The translations under genes were made by a program, and so were the position numbers. DNA of 64,000 nt. Origin: Brucella rhizosphaerae. Lineage in GTDB: Bacteria > Pseudomonadota > Alphaproteobacteria > Rhizobiales > Rhizobiaceae. The notes beneath the pieces are model-generated. The model saw only the letters and a list, made by a program, of their open reading frames with translations, had not been told where the DNA came from and searched no databases. Of this stretch, positions 47,712-56,243 are shown piece after piece. The stretch spans positions 124,001-188,000 of the forward strand of contig NZ_NNRK01000034.1 of assembly GCF_002252475.1 (NCBI RefSeq). The letters run 5' to 3'. Within the stretch, counting starts at the first letter, position 1. Every line of letters starts with the position of its first letter.

Positions 47712-48665
47712 ATGCGTTCTATGCTTCTGGCCTTGCTGGCCGCAACGGCTATCGCCACTTCGGCACAGGCCAAGGATGTAACGGTTGCCGTTACTGCTAT
47801 CGTTGAACATCCGGCACTCGACGCTGCGCGCGACGGTGTGAAGGACGCACTGGCTGCAGCCGGCTTCAAGGAAGGCGAAAACCTCAAATTCGTCTATCAG
47901 TCCGCTCAGGGCAATCCGGCAACGGCCGCACAGATCGCACGTCAGTTCGTTGGCGAAGCACCAGACGTGATCGTGCCGATCTCGACACCTTCGGCACAGG
48001 CTGTTGTTTCTGCAACGCGTGATATTCCGATTGTCTTTACCGCTGTTTCCGATCCTGTTGGCGCACAGCTCGTCAAGGACATGGCAAAGCCGGGCGGCAA
48101 CGTGACCGGTCTTTCCGATATGTCGCCGGTTGTCGAGCACATCAAGCTCATCAAAGAAGTGATGCCGAACATCAAGAAGCTCGGCTATCTCTACAATTCC
48201 GGTGAAACCAACTCCGTATCGCTTCTGGCAGCGCTGAAAGAAGCCGCTTCCGCAGAAGGCATCGAAATCGTTGAATCGGCTGCAACCAAGTCGGCAGAAG
48301 TTCAGGGTGCAGCCCGCGCCCTCGTGGGCCGTGCGGATGCGATGTATGTTCCAACCGACAACACCATCGTTTCGGCTCTTGAAAGTGCCGTTGGTGTTGC
48401 TGAGGAAAGCAAGCTTCCGCTCTTCACCGCTGATACGGATTCGGTCAAGCGTGGTGCGCTCGCTGCTCTCGGCTTCAACTATTACGACGTTGGCAAGCAG
48501 ACCGGCGCAGTCGTGGTCAAGATCCTCAATGGCGAAAAGCCAGGCGATATCGCTGTCGACATCGCCAAGGGCACCGACCTCGTTATCAATCTTTCTGCAG
48601 CCAGGAAGATGGGCATCGAATTCCCACAGGCTGTTATCGACCGCGCCACCAGCAAGGTCGAATAA
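47712..48665 (+). CDS. ABC transporter substrate-binding protein (TrpX/PF04392 type)
   Basis: A 317-residue periplasmic solute receptor. Signal peptide 1-20 (cleavage after AQA), then the two-lobe fold with VTAIVEHPALDAARDGVKDAL, VGEAPDVIVPISTPSAQAV, VFTAVSDPVGAQLV and GGNVTGLSDMSPVVEHIKLIKEVMP, characteristic of the ABC_sub_bind family that includes tryptophan/tyrosine importers. GGGGAGAT before ATG 47712 fixes the start over the longer frame. It heads a unit in which an FAD oxidase-like gene precedes the permease and ATPase; amino acid or amine uptake is a likely guess. Confidence 0.88.
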   Translation: MRSMLLALLAATAIATSAQAKDVTVAVTAIVEHPALDAARDGVKDALAAAGFKEGENLKFVYQSAQGNPATAAQIARQFVGEAPDVIVPISTPSAQAVVSATRDIPIVFTAVSDPVGAQLVKDMAKPGGNVTGLSDMSPVVEHIKLIKEVMPNIKKLGYLYNSGETNSVSLLAALKEAASAEGIEIVESAATKSAEVQGAARALVGRADAMYVPTDNTIVSALESAVGVAEESKLPLFTADTDSVKRGALAALGFNYYDVGKQTGAVVVKILNGEKPGDIAVDIAKGTDLVINLSAARKMGIEFPQAVIDRATSKVE

Positions 48666-48750
48666 TAGGTCTCAGGATTGTAACTACAAAGGGCGGGATG
48701 AATTCCCGCCCTTTTCTTTGAAACCTCTTTCCAACATTTGAGCTTTTAAA

Positions 48751-50070
48751 ATGCCCGCCATTCGTATCCTTCCCGCTGATGACAACACCAATGGCTGGAG
48801 CAAGATACTGCCTGCCCGCACGCCGCGTGCAGCACTCAAAGGTGACATCAGGGCCGACTGGATTGTGCTCGGTGCGGGCTATTCAGGTGTTGCCGCCGCA
48901 AGAAGGTTGGCAGAGAACCGCCCGAACGACCAGATCGCATTGATTGATGCGCAGGAGGTCGGAAAAGGCACGTCCGGGCGCGCTGCGGGTTTTGCCATTG
49001 ATCTGCCGCACAATGTCAGTTCTTCGATGGAGGAGCTGGCTAAGTCGCACAGCTACCGGGCACTGGCGCGTGCTGCGATCGACCATCTGAAACAGCAAAT
49101 TGAGCGGCATGATATCGATTGCGACTGGCGGCAGGACGGAAAGTTTCACGCTGCTGTTTCCGATCAGGGTGTGCGTGAGGTTCTTGAACCAACAGTCAAA
49201 GAGCTCGAACGTCTCAAAGAGCCCTTCGACTGGCTTGAAGGCGATGCTCTGGCCAAAAGGCTTGGCACAAGCCATTTCAAGGCTGCTGTCTTCACCTATG
49301 GCACATCGCTGTTAAACCCGGCTGCACTTGTCCGCGGCCTTGCCGACAACCTGCCCGATAATGTCACGCTGTATGAAAACTCTGCCGTTATCAAAGTCGA
49401 TTATGGCGACCGCATTCTCATCACCACGCCGAAGGGCAGCATTCAGGCACCTACCATGATCCTGACGGTCAACGGCTTTGGCGAACAGTTCGGTTTTTTC
49501 AGACGAAAGCTCCTGAACTTTGCGGCTCATGCAAGCCTTAGCCGTCAGCTGACCGACGATGAATACAAGGCAATTGGTGAAGTTGCACCATGGGGGCTTA
49601 CGCCCGCAAACTCCTTTGCCGGGATTACGATGCGCTTGACGTCGGATCGGCGCATTCTGGTGAGGCAGAACGTGCATTTCTGCCCATCGCTCCGCCAGTC
49701 GGATGAGCAGCGCCAAACCGTCAAGTGCCAGCATAAGCAGCTGTTCGACGAGCGTTTCCCGATGTTACCCAATGTTGAGATGCAGCACACATGGACGGGC
49801 TTTATCTGCCTCTCGCGCAATGGCGCACCAGGCTTTGGCCAGATCGCCAGGAATGTTTTCACCTCGCTTTGCCAGAACGGTGTCGGCATAACCAAAGGAA
49901 CCATCGGCGGTATTCTCGCGGCCGATATGGCCTGCGACATTGATAATCCGCTGATCGACGACATGCTGAAACTGGGCAGTCCGACTGAGCTTCCGCCACG
50001 CCCCTTCCTCGATATCGGCGTTCGCGCACGGTTTGCGTGGGAGCTGTGGCGTGCACGCGCTGAAGTCTGA
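48751..50070 (+). CDS. FAD-dependent oxidoreductase, DAO family (gamma-glutamylputrescine oxidase-like)
   Basis: A 439-residue flavoprotein of the D-amino acid oxidase/PuuB group. The FAD motif is DWIVLGAGYSGVAAARRLAEN and the AIDAQEVGKGTSGRAAGF stretch binds FAD further; late NGVGITKGTIGGILAADMACD is the C-terminal cofactor-contact region. Such enzymes oxidise C-N bonds of amino acids, polyamines or glutamylated amines. It sits between an ABC binding protein and its permease, so its substrate is probably what that importer brings in. That link is inference. Confidence 0.86.
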   Translation: MPAIRILPADDNTNGWSKILPARTPRAALKGDIRADWIVLGAGYSGVAAARRLAENRPNDQIALIDAQEVGKGTSGRAAGFAIDLPHNVSSSMEELAKSHSYRALARAAIDHLKQQIERHDIDCDWRQDGKFHAAVSDQGVREVLEPTVKELERLKEPFDWLEGDALAKRLGTSHFKAAVFTYGTSLLNPAALVRGLADNLPDNVTLYENSAVIKVDYGDRILITTPKGSIQAPTMILTVNGFGEQFGFFRRKLLNFAAHASLSRQLTDDEYKAIGEVAPWGLTPANSFAGITMRLTSDRRILVRQNVHFCPSLRQSDEQRQTVKCQHKQLFDERFPMLPNVEMQHTWTGFICLSRNGAPGFGQIARNVFTSLCQNGVGITKGTIGGILAADMACDIDNPLIDDMLKLGSPTELPPRPFLDIGVRARFAWELWRARAEV

Positions 50071-50471
50071 TCGGGAACAAGCAGACTGAATGTTGTAACA
50101 GGCGCACAGAATGGCGCTTTTTGGCGCATTTGCAGCGATAATGCTTGCGTGTTACCGCTTTTTGAGTTGTATCCCGAAAACGATATAGCCAGAACAACCG
50201 CAATCAATGCGGAAATGCATAATTCAATTGTCAGAGCGTGCATCGCGCAACCAGTCGGAAGCAACCCGCTCTGAGCATCAAACCGGGGAAATGTTTCAGG
50301 TGACGGAGATCACCGGAAGCCAACTCAGAACAAAACCGGTCGTGATTGAAGCAAGGTCTTTTGGATATGGAAGGACGGATTGTCCACATATCGCAAAAGC
50401 CAATGACTGATGTGTGTCGGAAAAAGACCCATCTTCATTTTCAGCCACGGCAAAGAACAAGGAATCTCAAT
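50071..50471 (+). other. 401 bp gap inside the ABC unit
   Basis: Unusually long for the inside of an operon. It contains GGTGA/TCACC (50299-50303, 50310-50314) flanked by CCGG on both sides, an uncharacteristic 67-codon frame at 50207-50410, and the permease ribosome-binding site. A leader RNA, an internal promoter or a decayed gene could explain it; none can be shown by eye. Confidence 0.4.
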
Positions 50472-51356
50472 GTGAGTCAGATCGCCTTCTGGGGTGCGGT
50501 CGAATTGGGCCTCGTCTTCTCTTTCGTCGCCATCGGCGTCTATCTGGCTTTCCGCGTGCTCGATTTCCCCGATCTGACCGTGGATGGCTCGTTTCCGCTT
50601 GGTGCAGCCGTAACCGGCGTTCTGATCATTGCTGGCTGGAATGCCTGGCTCGCAGCAGGTGTTGCCATGATAGCCGGTTCGCTTGCCGGTCTGGTGACAG
50701 CGACGCTGAATGTGCGCTTCAAGATTCTCAATCTTCTTGCATCCATTCTCACGATGATCGCGCTGTTTTCTGTCAATCTGCGCGTCATGGGCCGTCCGAA
50801 TATCGCGCTGATCAATCAGGATACGATGCTGAGCCCGTTCTTCGGCCATGGCATTCCCGAATACTACGTGCGTCCGGCCTTTCTTTTCGTGCTCGTTGCT
50901 GTCACCGTTTTTCTCGTATGGCGTTTCCTTGAAAGCGACATGGGCCTTGCCATGCGCGCAACCGGCGCCAATCCGAAAATGGCCCGTGCGCAGGGCGTAC
51001 GCACCGACCGCCAGATTTATCTGGGCATGGCCCTCTCCAACGCGCTCGTGGCGCTTGGCGGATCGTTATTTGCCCAGACAAACGGCTTTGCCGACGTAAC
51101 CTCGGGCGTTGGCACCATCGTTGTCGGTCTGGCCGCTGTGATCATTGGTGAAACACTGCTGCGCACGCGTCTCATTCTGGTCATTCTCATTGGCTGTGTA
51201 CTGGGTTCGATAATCTATCGTATCGCCATCCAGCTTGCGCTTTCCAATGGCAGTATCGTCGGACTTCAGGCTTCCGACCTCAATATCGCAACAGCGCTTC
51301 TCGTCACCTTCGCACTGATCTTGCCGCGCCTGCGCCGTGGAGGAGCGTCATCATGA
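50472..51356 (+). CDS. ABC transporter permease (TrpY-like)
   Basis: A 294-residue membrane protein with about eight helices, of the branched-chain-type permease fold (BPD_transp_2) that pairs with ABC_sub_bind receptors. VSQIAFWGAVELGLVFSFVAIGVYLAFRVLDFPDLTVDGSFPLGAAV is the typical N-terminal part, and GLAMRATGANPKMARAQGV the cytoplasmic coupling loop. The frame reaches 50346, but the GTG at 50472, preceded by AAGGA, gives the family N-terminus and is chosen. It overlaps the ATPase gene in ATGA. Confidence 0.89.
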   Translation: MSQIAFWGAVELGLVFSFVAIGVYLAFRVLDFPDLTVDGSFPLGAAVTGVLIIAGWNAWLAAGVAMIAGSLAGLVTATLNVRFKILNLLASILTMIALFSVNLRVMGRPNIALINQDTMLSPFFGHGIPEYYVRPAFLFVLVAVTVFLVWRFLESDMGLAMRATGANPKMARAQGVRTDRQIYLGMALSNALVALGGSLFAQTNGFADVTSGVGTIVVGLAAVIIGETLLRTRLILVILIGCVLGSIIYRIAIQLALSNGSIVGLQASDLNIATALLVTFALILPRLRRGGASS

Positions 51357-52147
51357 TCGAAGTTTCCAATCTCGAAGTCATTTTCGGTCGTGGAACACCG
51401 CTTGAAAAGCAGGTGCTCAACAAGATCAATCTGACCATGGAACGAGGCTCATTTGTCACTGTGATCGGCTCCAATGGAGCTGGTAAATCGACCATGCTTG
51501 GCGTTCTGGCAGGTGATGTCATACCAACTGCTGGCAAGGTTGAAATCAGTGGTCAGGATGTAACGCGCAAATCCACAGCGGAGCGCGCCGGTCTTGTGGC
51601 CCGCGTGTTTCAGGACCCGCTCGCAGGCAGTTGCGGCACGCTGACGATTGAGGAAAACCTCGCGCTGGCTGCTTCGCGTGGAACACGTCGGGGCCTCACC
51701 CATGCGCTCAATTCCAAGCGCCGCGAATGGTTCCGCGAACGTGTGGCAAGCCTCAATCTCGGTCTTGAAAGCCGTATGCAGGATCGTATGGAGCTTCTGT
51801 CCGGCGGCCAGCGTCAGGCGCTCTCGCTGATCATGGCGACACTCGCCGGTTCCGAAGTTCTGCTGCTCGATGAACATACCGCTGCCCTTGATCCGGGCAT
51901 GGCTGAGTTCGTCATGGAACTCACCCGCACGCTGATCTCGGAGAACAAGCTCACAGCACTCATGGTCACCCATTCCATGCGTCAGGCGCTGGATTATGGC
52001 GACCGCACGATCATGCTGCATGGTGGCAAAATCCTGCTTGATGTTACCGGCGACAAGCGCAAGACGCTGGGCGTCGAAGACCTCATCGAAATGTTCCGCA
52101 AAGTGCGTGGTCAGACGCTCGATGATGATGCTTTGCTGATCGAATAA
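51353..52147 (+). CDS. ABC transporter ATP-binding protein
   Basis: A 264-residue ATPase driving the importer encoded just upstream. Walker A is GSNGAGKSTML, the signature LSGGQRQALSLI, Walker B VLLLDEHTAALD and the switch histidine in VTHSMRQAL. It starts within the permease stop (ATGA), so the two are translationally coupled. A strong terminator follows. The set lacks a second permease, so a homodimeric transmembrane part is expected. Confidence 0.92.
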   Translation: MIEVSNLEVIFGRGTPLEKQVLNKINLTMERGSFVTVIGSNGAGKSTMLGVLAGDVIPTAGKVEISGQDVTRKSTAERAGLVARVFQDPLAGSCGTLTIEENLALAASRGTRRGLTHALNSKRREWFRERVASLNLGLESRMQDRMELLSGGQRQALSLIMATLAGSEVLLLDEHTAALDPGMAEFVMELTRTLISENKLTALMVTHSMRQALDYGDRTIMLHGGKILLDVTGDKRKTLGVEDLIEMFRKVRGQTLDDDALLIE

Positions 52148-52168
52148 CATTGCAAACAGCTTTGTTTC

Positions 52169-52206
52169 ACAGCCGCCGTTCAGTTTGACCGGCGGCTGTT
52201 TTGTTT
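52169..52206 (+). terminator. Terminator after the ABC unit
   Basis: ACAGCCGCCG (52169-52178), an 11-base loop, CGGCGGCTGT (52190-52199) and TTTGTTT: a perfect 10 bp stem 21 bases after the ATPase stop. Confidence 0.9.
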
Positions 52207-52234
52207 GAAAGCGAATTGCGCTACTTAATCCGGT

Positions 52235-53278
52235 ATGGCGCAGAAAAAAGCACACGAAGTAGATCAGTTCATTGGCAGGCCGAGCAGCTCGTTTCCGGTT
52301 GTGCTACTTTATGGCCCCGACAAGGGCCTGGTAAGCGAACGCGCGCGCCGTTATGCAAAGGCAACCAAGCTGCCGCTGGACGATCCCTTTGCCGTGATCC
52401 GCATGGAAGCTGATGAGATTGATGCAGATCCCGCTAAGCTAGCCGATGAAGCACGCACAATCTCCATGTTCGGTGGCGAACGGCTTATCTGGATCAAGAA
52501 CGCAGCCGGGCAGAAGAAGCTGGCCGACGCTGTGAAACTTTTGGCAAATGAGCCGCCGCATGAAACATATATTCTGGTCGAAGCTGGCGACCTCAAGAAA
52601 GGCGCAGGCCTGCGCAGCGCCGTCGAGAACGCGACCGCTGGCATGGCACTCCCTTGCTACAGCGACGACGCGCGCGGCATTGACGGCGTTATTGATGACG
52701 TGCTGGCCGAATGGAAGATGCAGATCACCATGGACGGGCGTCAGCTACTGCGTGCGAGCCTTGGCGGCGATCGGCTTGCTACACGCGGCGAACTCGAAAA
52801 GCTATGCCTCTATGCCCGCGGCAAAGAACGCATCGATATTGATGATGTGCGTGAAGCTGTCGGCGATGTAGCCAGCCTGTCTACTGACGAGGTGATTGAT
52901 GCGGTGCTGACAGCCGATCTGCCTCGCTTTGAAATATCATTTGACCGGGTTGTGAAATCCGGCACAGCACCATTTCTCCTGCTCAACACTGCCATGAGAC
53001 AGTTCCAGCAGATACAGACCTTGCGCCATATCGCGGATACTGAGCGCAAAAGTGCTTCCGTGGTCGTCGCTTCTGCTCGTCCGCCAATCTTTTTCAATCG
53101 CAAGAAGCTGATCGAGAACGCCGTTGACCGCTGGAAGGCGGAGAACCTCGTGCGCGTGCTTGAGCGCCTGCAACGCGCCGTGCTGGAAAGCCGTCAGAAT
53201 GCGGCACTCTCCGTGCCTGTTATCCGCCAGTGCCTGCTTGCTATCGCTGTTGAAGCAGCCAAGCTGTCACGCAGGTAA
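52235..53278 (+). CDS. holA: DNA polymerase III subunit delta
   Basis: Clamp-loader subunit that opens the beta sliding clamp. The 347-residue protein has the HolA order: an N-terminal AAA+-like domain without a functional P-loop (VLLYGPDKGLVSERARRYAKA), DEARTISMFGGERLIWIKNA, and the C-terminal collar helices (GTAPFLLLNTAMRQFQQIQTLRHI). Start at ATG 52235, with weak ribosome-binding sequence. In Rhizobiales as I remember it, lptE and leuS usually precede holA; here an ABC unit with terminator does, which may mark a rearrangement boundary. Confidence 0.92.
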   Translation: MAQKKAHEVDQFIGRPSSSFPVVLLYGPDKGLVSERARRYAKATKLPLDDPFAVIRMEADEIDADPAKLADEARTISMFGGERLIWIKNAAGQKKLADAVKLLANEPPHETYILVEAGDLKKGAGLRSAVENATAGMALPCYSDDARGIDGVIDDVLAEWKMQITMDGRQLLRASLGGDRLATRGELEKLCLYARGKERIDIDDVREAVGDVASLSTDEVIDAVLTADLPRFEISFDRVVKSGTAPFLLLNTAMRQFQQIQTLRHIADTERKSASVVVASARPPIFFNRKKLIENAVDRWKAENLVRVLERLQRAVLESRQNAALSVPVIRQCLLAIAVEAAKLSRR

Positions 53279-53288
53279 GCTTGGTCTT

Positions 53289-53798
53289 TTAGCGACCAAA
53301 GCTTAGCGCAGGGCTGTCCCTATACTTCTGCCACAGTGACACGAGCCAGCCCGCGAAATAGCCCGCTGATGCGCCTGATACCACGCCCGTAATCAGCGTG
53401 AGTGTCGATTGGTCTTCCGGATAAATTGCGTTCAGAACAGCCAGAGCATACTGGGCGCTGAAGAAAATCAGATTGCGGATCAGCGGCAGTATCGACCCGG
53501 CCCGCTCAACGGTTTTGTTCTGACGATCAACTGCGAGAACACGCGGGTCTGTGAGATAACCAACAGGTGCCAGCACAAACAGCCCTGCAAACCACGCAAT
53601 CAGAAACGAACTGAACTGCGTTGAACTGCTGTCAAAGTGCATGAAACTGACAGCAATGAAGATCACCGGGACGAATAGCATTCTCCAGAGTGAAACTGTG
53701 TTTGTTTCACTCCCTTTCACCCCCTGTATGACGAGATAAGCGAGCAGCCCCCAAACATAGATCGGCGTGTGAATTATGATTTGAGTGACCATTTCCAT
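53289..53798 (-). CDS. Multi-pass membrane protein of unknown function
   Basis: A 169-residue protein with about five hydrophobic segments starting with TPIYVWGLLAYLVIQGV. This pattern resembles the DUF6622-type membrane proteins (HTPxxVWGLLAxL), a tentative match from memory. ATG 53798 (MEMVTQIII) is taken, with GGGGAG 11 bases before it; the frame itself begins at 53843. It is convergent with holA, 10 bp from its stop. Confidence 0.7.
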   Translation of the reverse strand: MEMVTQIIIHTPIYVWGLLAYLVIQGVKGSETNTVSLWRMLFVPVIFIAVSFMHFDSSSTQFSSFLIAWFAGLFVLAPVGYLTDPRVLAVDRQNKTVERAGSILPLIRNLIFFSAQYALAVLNAIYPEDQSTLTLITGVVSGASAGYFAGWLVSLWQKYRDSPALSFGR

Positions 53799-54218
53799 AA
53801 AGCAGTATCTCCCCAGCCTCGCGTTCCAAAAGCAATATCTCAATAATATAAGACTTATCGAAAGTCCGGCAGAAATATCGCTTAGCGTGAAACAGGCTAA
53901 TAATTCAGCGATTGATCAATAGCGCTTGAATACCCTGGTGGATGGAATTTGACGTTTGAATCTCGACCAACACAAATGCTGTTTCAAACATCAAATTTGA
54001 AAAATCCACTCGATTCATAAAATTGCTAGTGGTCGTTTTGATTTCGACATTTGTCCAACGCCTGTAACCGGGGATGCAAATGTCGGAGTCAGACCATCAG
54101 ATCAACCTTGAGCTTCTTGGCGCATTCAGTAATATTCCGTAGTGTTCAATTTCATAACTGAAATGAGAACCCCAGGTTTTCATAATCTCATTCTGCGTTA
54201 AATCATTGGAACTAAAGA
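53799..54218. other. 420 bp intergenic region with hairpin repeat and possible gene remnant
   Basis: Holds copy 1 of the ~105 bp hairpin element (53934-54041). On the minus strand 54097-54183 reads a 28-codon frame starting MKTWGSHFSYEIEHYG, and a shifted frame just after it continues NITECAKKLKVDLMV to a stop at 54089. Together they could be the remains of a small frameshifted protein gene; this is weak. Confidence 0.4.
53934..54041. repeat. Covarying ~105 bp hairpin element, copy 1
   Basis: Direct-orientation relative of 60630-60733. The arms GTGGA (53938-53942) with TCCAC (54005-54009) and AATTTGACGTTTGAA with TTCAAACATCAAATTT pair around the shared loop CGACC(A)ACACAAATGCTG. Where the two copies differ in one arm they mostly differ in the other arm too, keeping the pairing. 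Confidence 0.85.
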
Positions 54219-54386
54219 ATGATCGGCTGCATCCCCCCAATTCTTCTGCTCATGCTTGGTGCCTTTCTTGGTTGGCTGATCGGCGGCAATTACGGCGCTT
54301 TCTGGGGAAGCACGGTCGGCGTTGGCGTCGGCATCATTCTAATGATAATTATCGTCTTTTCGCTGATAAAAGCGCGCGGTCGATAA
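54219..54386 (+). CDS. Small glycine-rich membrane protein, 55 residues
   Basis: ATG 54219 to TAA 54386 encodes a 55-residue protein of two hydrophobic helices joined by GGNYGAFWGSTVGVGVG, a glycine-zipper-like turn, ending in the basic tail IKARGR. I do not recognise a family. A good terminator follows directly, and the codon use is like that of real genes, which supports it being expressed. GGAACTAAAG precedes the start weakly. It is convergent with parB. Confidence 0.6.
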   Translation: MIGCIPPILLLMLGAFLGWLIGGNYGAFWGSTVGVGVGIILMIIIVFSLIKARGR

Positions 54387-54393
54387 AACGAAA

Positions 54394-54421
54394 AAGCCGT
54401 GAAACAAATGTTCCACGGCTT
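54394..54421. terminator. Bidirectional terminator between small gene and parB
   Basis: AAGCCGTGAAAC (54394-54405), loop AAAT, GTTCCACGGCTT (54410-54421): 12 bp arms with one mismatch, preceded by an A run that gives a T tract for the parB side. Confidence 0.78.
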
Positions 54422-54448
54422 CAAGTTCAGATTTATAAACAGATTTCG

Positions 54449-55324
54449 TTAGCTCTGGAGACGACGGCAGATTTCGTCGAGTTGCTCAAGCGAACTATAA
54501 CGAACCTTAACCTCACCACCGCGCTCGCGGTGATTGATTTCCACTTTCATGCCGGTGACATCGGAAAGCAGCTTCTCAAGTGCCTTAGTATCGGCATCTT
54601 TCTCGATCGGCGCGCTCTTGCCTGGCTTTGGCTCAGCGCCATTGCGCGCTTGTGACAGCGCTTCAACCTGACGAACAGACAGACCTTCTTTAACCACGCG
54701 TTCAGCAAGCGCAGTTGGATCGTCCATAGTGATCAGGCTACGCGCATGACCGGCAGACAAAGCGCCATCCGAAATGAAATCCTGCACGCGCTGCGGCAGT
54801 TTCAACAGGCGCAGCGTATTCGCAACATGGCTTCGGCTTTTGCCGATCACCTGTGCCAGATCGTTCTGTGTATAGTCGTGATTATCGATAAGTTGTTGAT
54901 ATCCCATCGCTTCTTCGACCGAATTAAGGTCGGCGCGCTGAACATTTTCAACAATTGCTATCTCAAGTGCAACACGATCATCCACATCGCGAATGATAAC
55001 CGGTATCGTATCAACGCCTGCACGCTGCGATGCGCGCCAGCGGCGCTCACCGGCGATCAGCTCGAAACGATCGGGTTCGCCCGGTGCCGGACGCACAACA
55101 ATTGGCTGAACAACACCGTGTTCTTTGATCGACTGCGCCAGATCTTCCAGTTCAACTTCGGAGAACATGCGACGCGGGTTGCGTGGATTGCGCGTGACGA
55201 ACTCAATCGGAACGTTACGCTCGCTGCTGATAGGCTGCTTGCGCTCTTCCACCGGGCGGTCGATTTCACCAATCAGAGCGGCCAGGCCGCGGCCAAGCCG
55301 CTTTTTTGAAGGATCATCGTTCAT
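54449..55324 (-). CDS. parB: Chromosome partitioning protein ParB
   Basis: A 291-residue CTP-dependent clamp that loads at parS and spreads, helping origin segregation. The N-terminal RLGRGLAALIG binds ParA, the GERRWRASQRAG motif binds CTP, and the helix-turn-helix NDLAQVIGKSRSHVANTLRLLKLP reads parS. The C-terminal dimer domain begins near ALEKLLSDVTG. ATG 55324 (MNDDPSKKRLG) is used over the frame start at 55342. It lies 69 bp after parA on the same strand; two perfect parS sites are 1.5 and 3.7 kb upstream. Confidence 0.96.
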   Translation of the reverse strand: MNDDPSKKRLGRGLAALIGEIDRPVEERKQPISSERNVPIEFVTRNPRNPRRMFSEVELEDLAQSIKEHGVVQPIVVRPAPGEPDRFELIAGERRWRASQRAGVDTIPVIIRDVDDRVALEIAIVENVQRADLNSVEEAMGYQQLIDNHDYTQNDLAQVIGKSRSHVANTLRLLKLPQRVQDFISDGALSAGHARSLITMDDPTALAERVVKEGLSVRQVEALSQARNGAEPKPGKSAPIEKDADTKALEKLLSDVTGMKVEINHRERGGEVKVRYSSLEQLDEICRRLQS

Positions 55325-55392
55325 CGTCGGCAGTCCCTGCAATTGTTACGTAGTCGAATCGATAAAAGTATCGCAGATGCGATACTCGCTAA

Positions 55393-56190
55393 TTATGCGG
55401 CTTTAAGCTGCCGCTCCCGCTGGATGACTTCCGATGCGAGCTGCAAATAAGCCTGACTCCCAGCGCACTTCAAATCATAAAGAATAGCTGGCTTGCCATG
55501 GGACGGTGCTTCCGACACCCGCACATTGCGCGGAATGACTGTACGATAGACCTTTTCGCCCATGAAGGCACGTACATCGTCCACCACCTGCGACGCCAGA
55601 TTGTTACGGCTGTCGAACATGGTCAAAACAATACCCTGTATCGTCAGATCGGGATTGATGGTCGAACGCACCTGATCAACCGTCTGCAGAAGCTGGCTCA
55701 GTCCTTCCAGTGCGAAGAACTCGCACTGCAGGGGAACCATGACAGAATCTGCTGCTGCCATCGCGTTCAGGGTCAGCAAGTTCAATGACGGTGGGCAATC
55801 AACCAGTATATAGGAAAACTTGTCTGCAACAGCAGAATCAAAGCGCAGCGCATCCCGTAAGCGACGCGTCCGATCAGGCGCTTGCGCTATTTCCATCTCA
55901 ATACCGAGAAGATCCAGCGTCGAAGGCACGATATAAAGGTTTGGAACATCGCTCTGCATGGCGGCATCATTGGCGGATGCTGCCTGTGTCAGCACGTCGT
56001 AAGACGAAAGCGGACGGTTGAGTCGATCAATTCCAAGGCCAGTACTGGCATTTCCCTGCGGGTCGAGGTCAACGATCAGCACAGTTTCACCAATAGCTGC
56101 GAGTGCTGTCGCAAGGTTGATGGCTGTCGTTGTCTTACCAACGCCACCCTTCTGATTTGCAATGGTTATGATCCTGGATCTTTTGCTCAT
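55393..56190 (-). CDS. parA: Chromosome partitioning ATPase ParA
   Basis: A 265-residue deviant-Walker ATPase that drives origin segregation with ParB. NQKGGVGKTTTAINLA is the KGGVGKT Walker A', DLDPQGNASTG the second motif and VDCPPSL the Walker B region. ATG 56190 (MSKRSRIITIANQ) matches family starts; the frame also offers ATG 56217. Downstream of rsmG and mnmG on the same strand, the classic gidA-gidB-parA-parB order. Confidence 0.96.
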   Translation of the reverse strand: MSKRSRIITIANQKGGVGKTTTAINLATALAAIGETVLIVDLDPQGNASTGLGIDRLNRPLSSYDVLTQAASANDAAMQSDVPNLYIVPSTLDLLGIEMEIAQAPDRTRRLRDALRFDSAVADKFSYILVDCPPSLNLLTLNAMAAADSVMVPLQCEFFALEGLSQLLQTVDQVRSTINPDLTIQGIVLTMFDSRNNLASQVVDDVRAFMGEKVYRTVIPRNVRVSEAPSHGKPAILYDLKCAGSQAYLQLASEVIQRERQLKAA

Positions 56191-56243
56191 TACCGTCGCC
56201 CTGCTGCTTTCTGTCATATCGATTCCGGAATAACTGGGCCGGC

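Noticed and set aside
50207-50410. 67-codon frame in the ABC unit gap
   Set aside because: Polar, without a ribosome-binding site or family features; more likely chance.
50540-50815. 91-codon minus-strand frame opposite the permease
   Set aside because: Shadow of the permease gene, no start signal.
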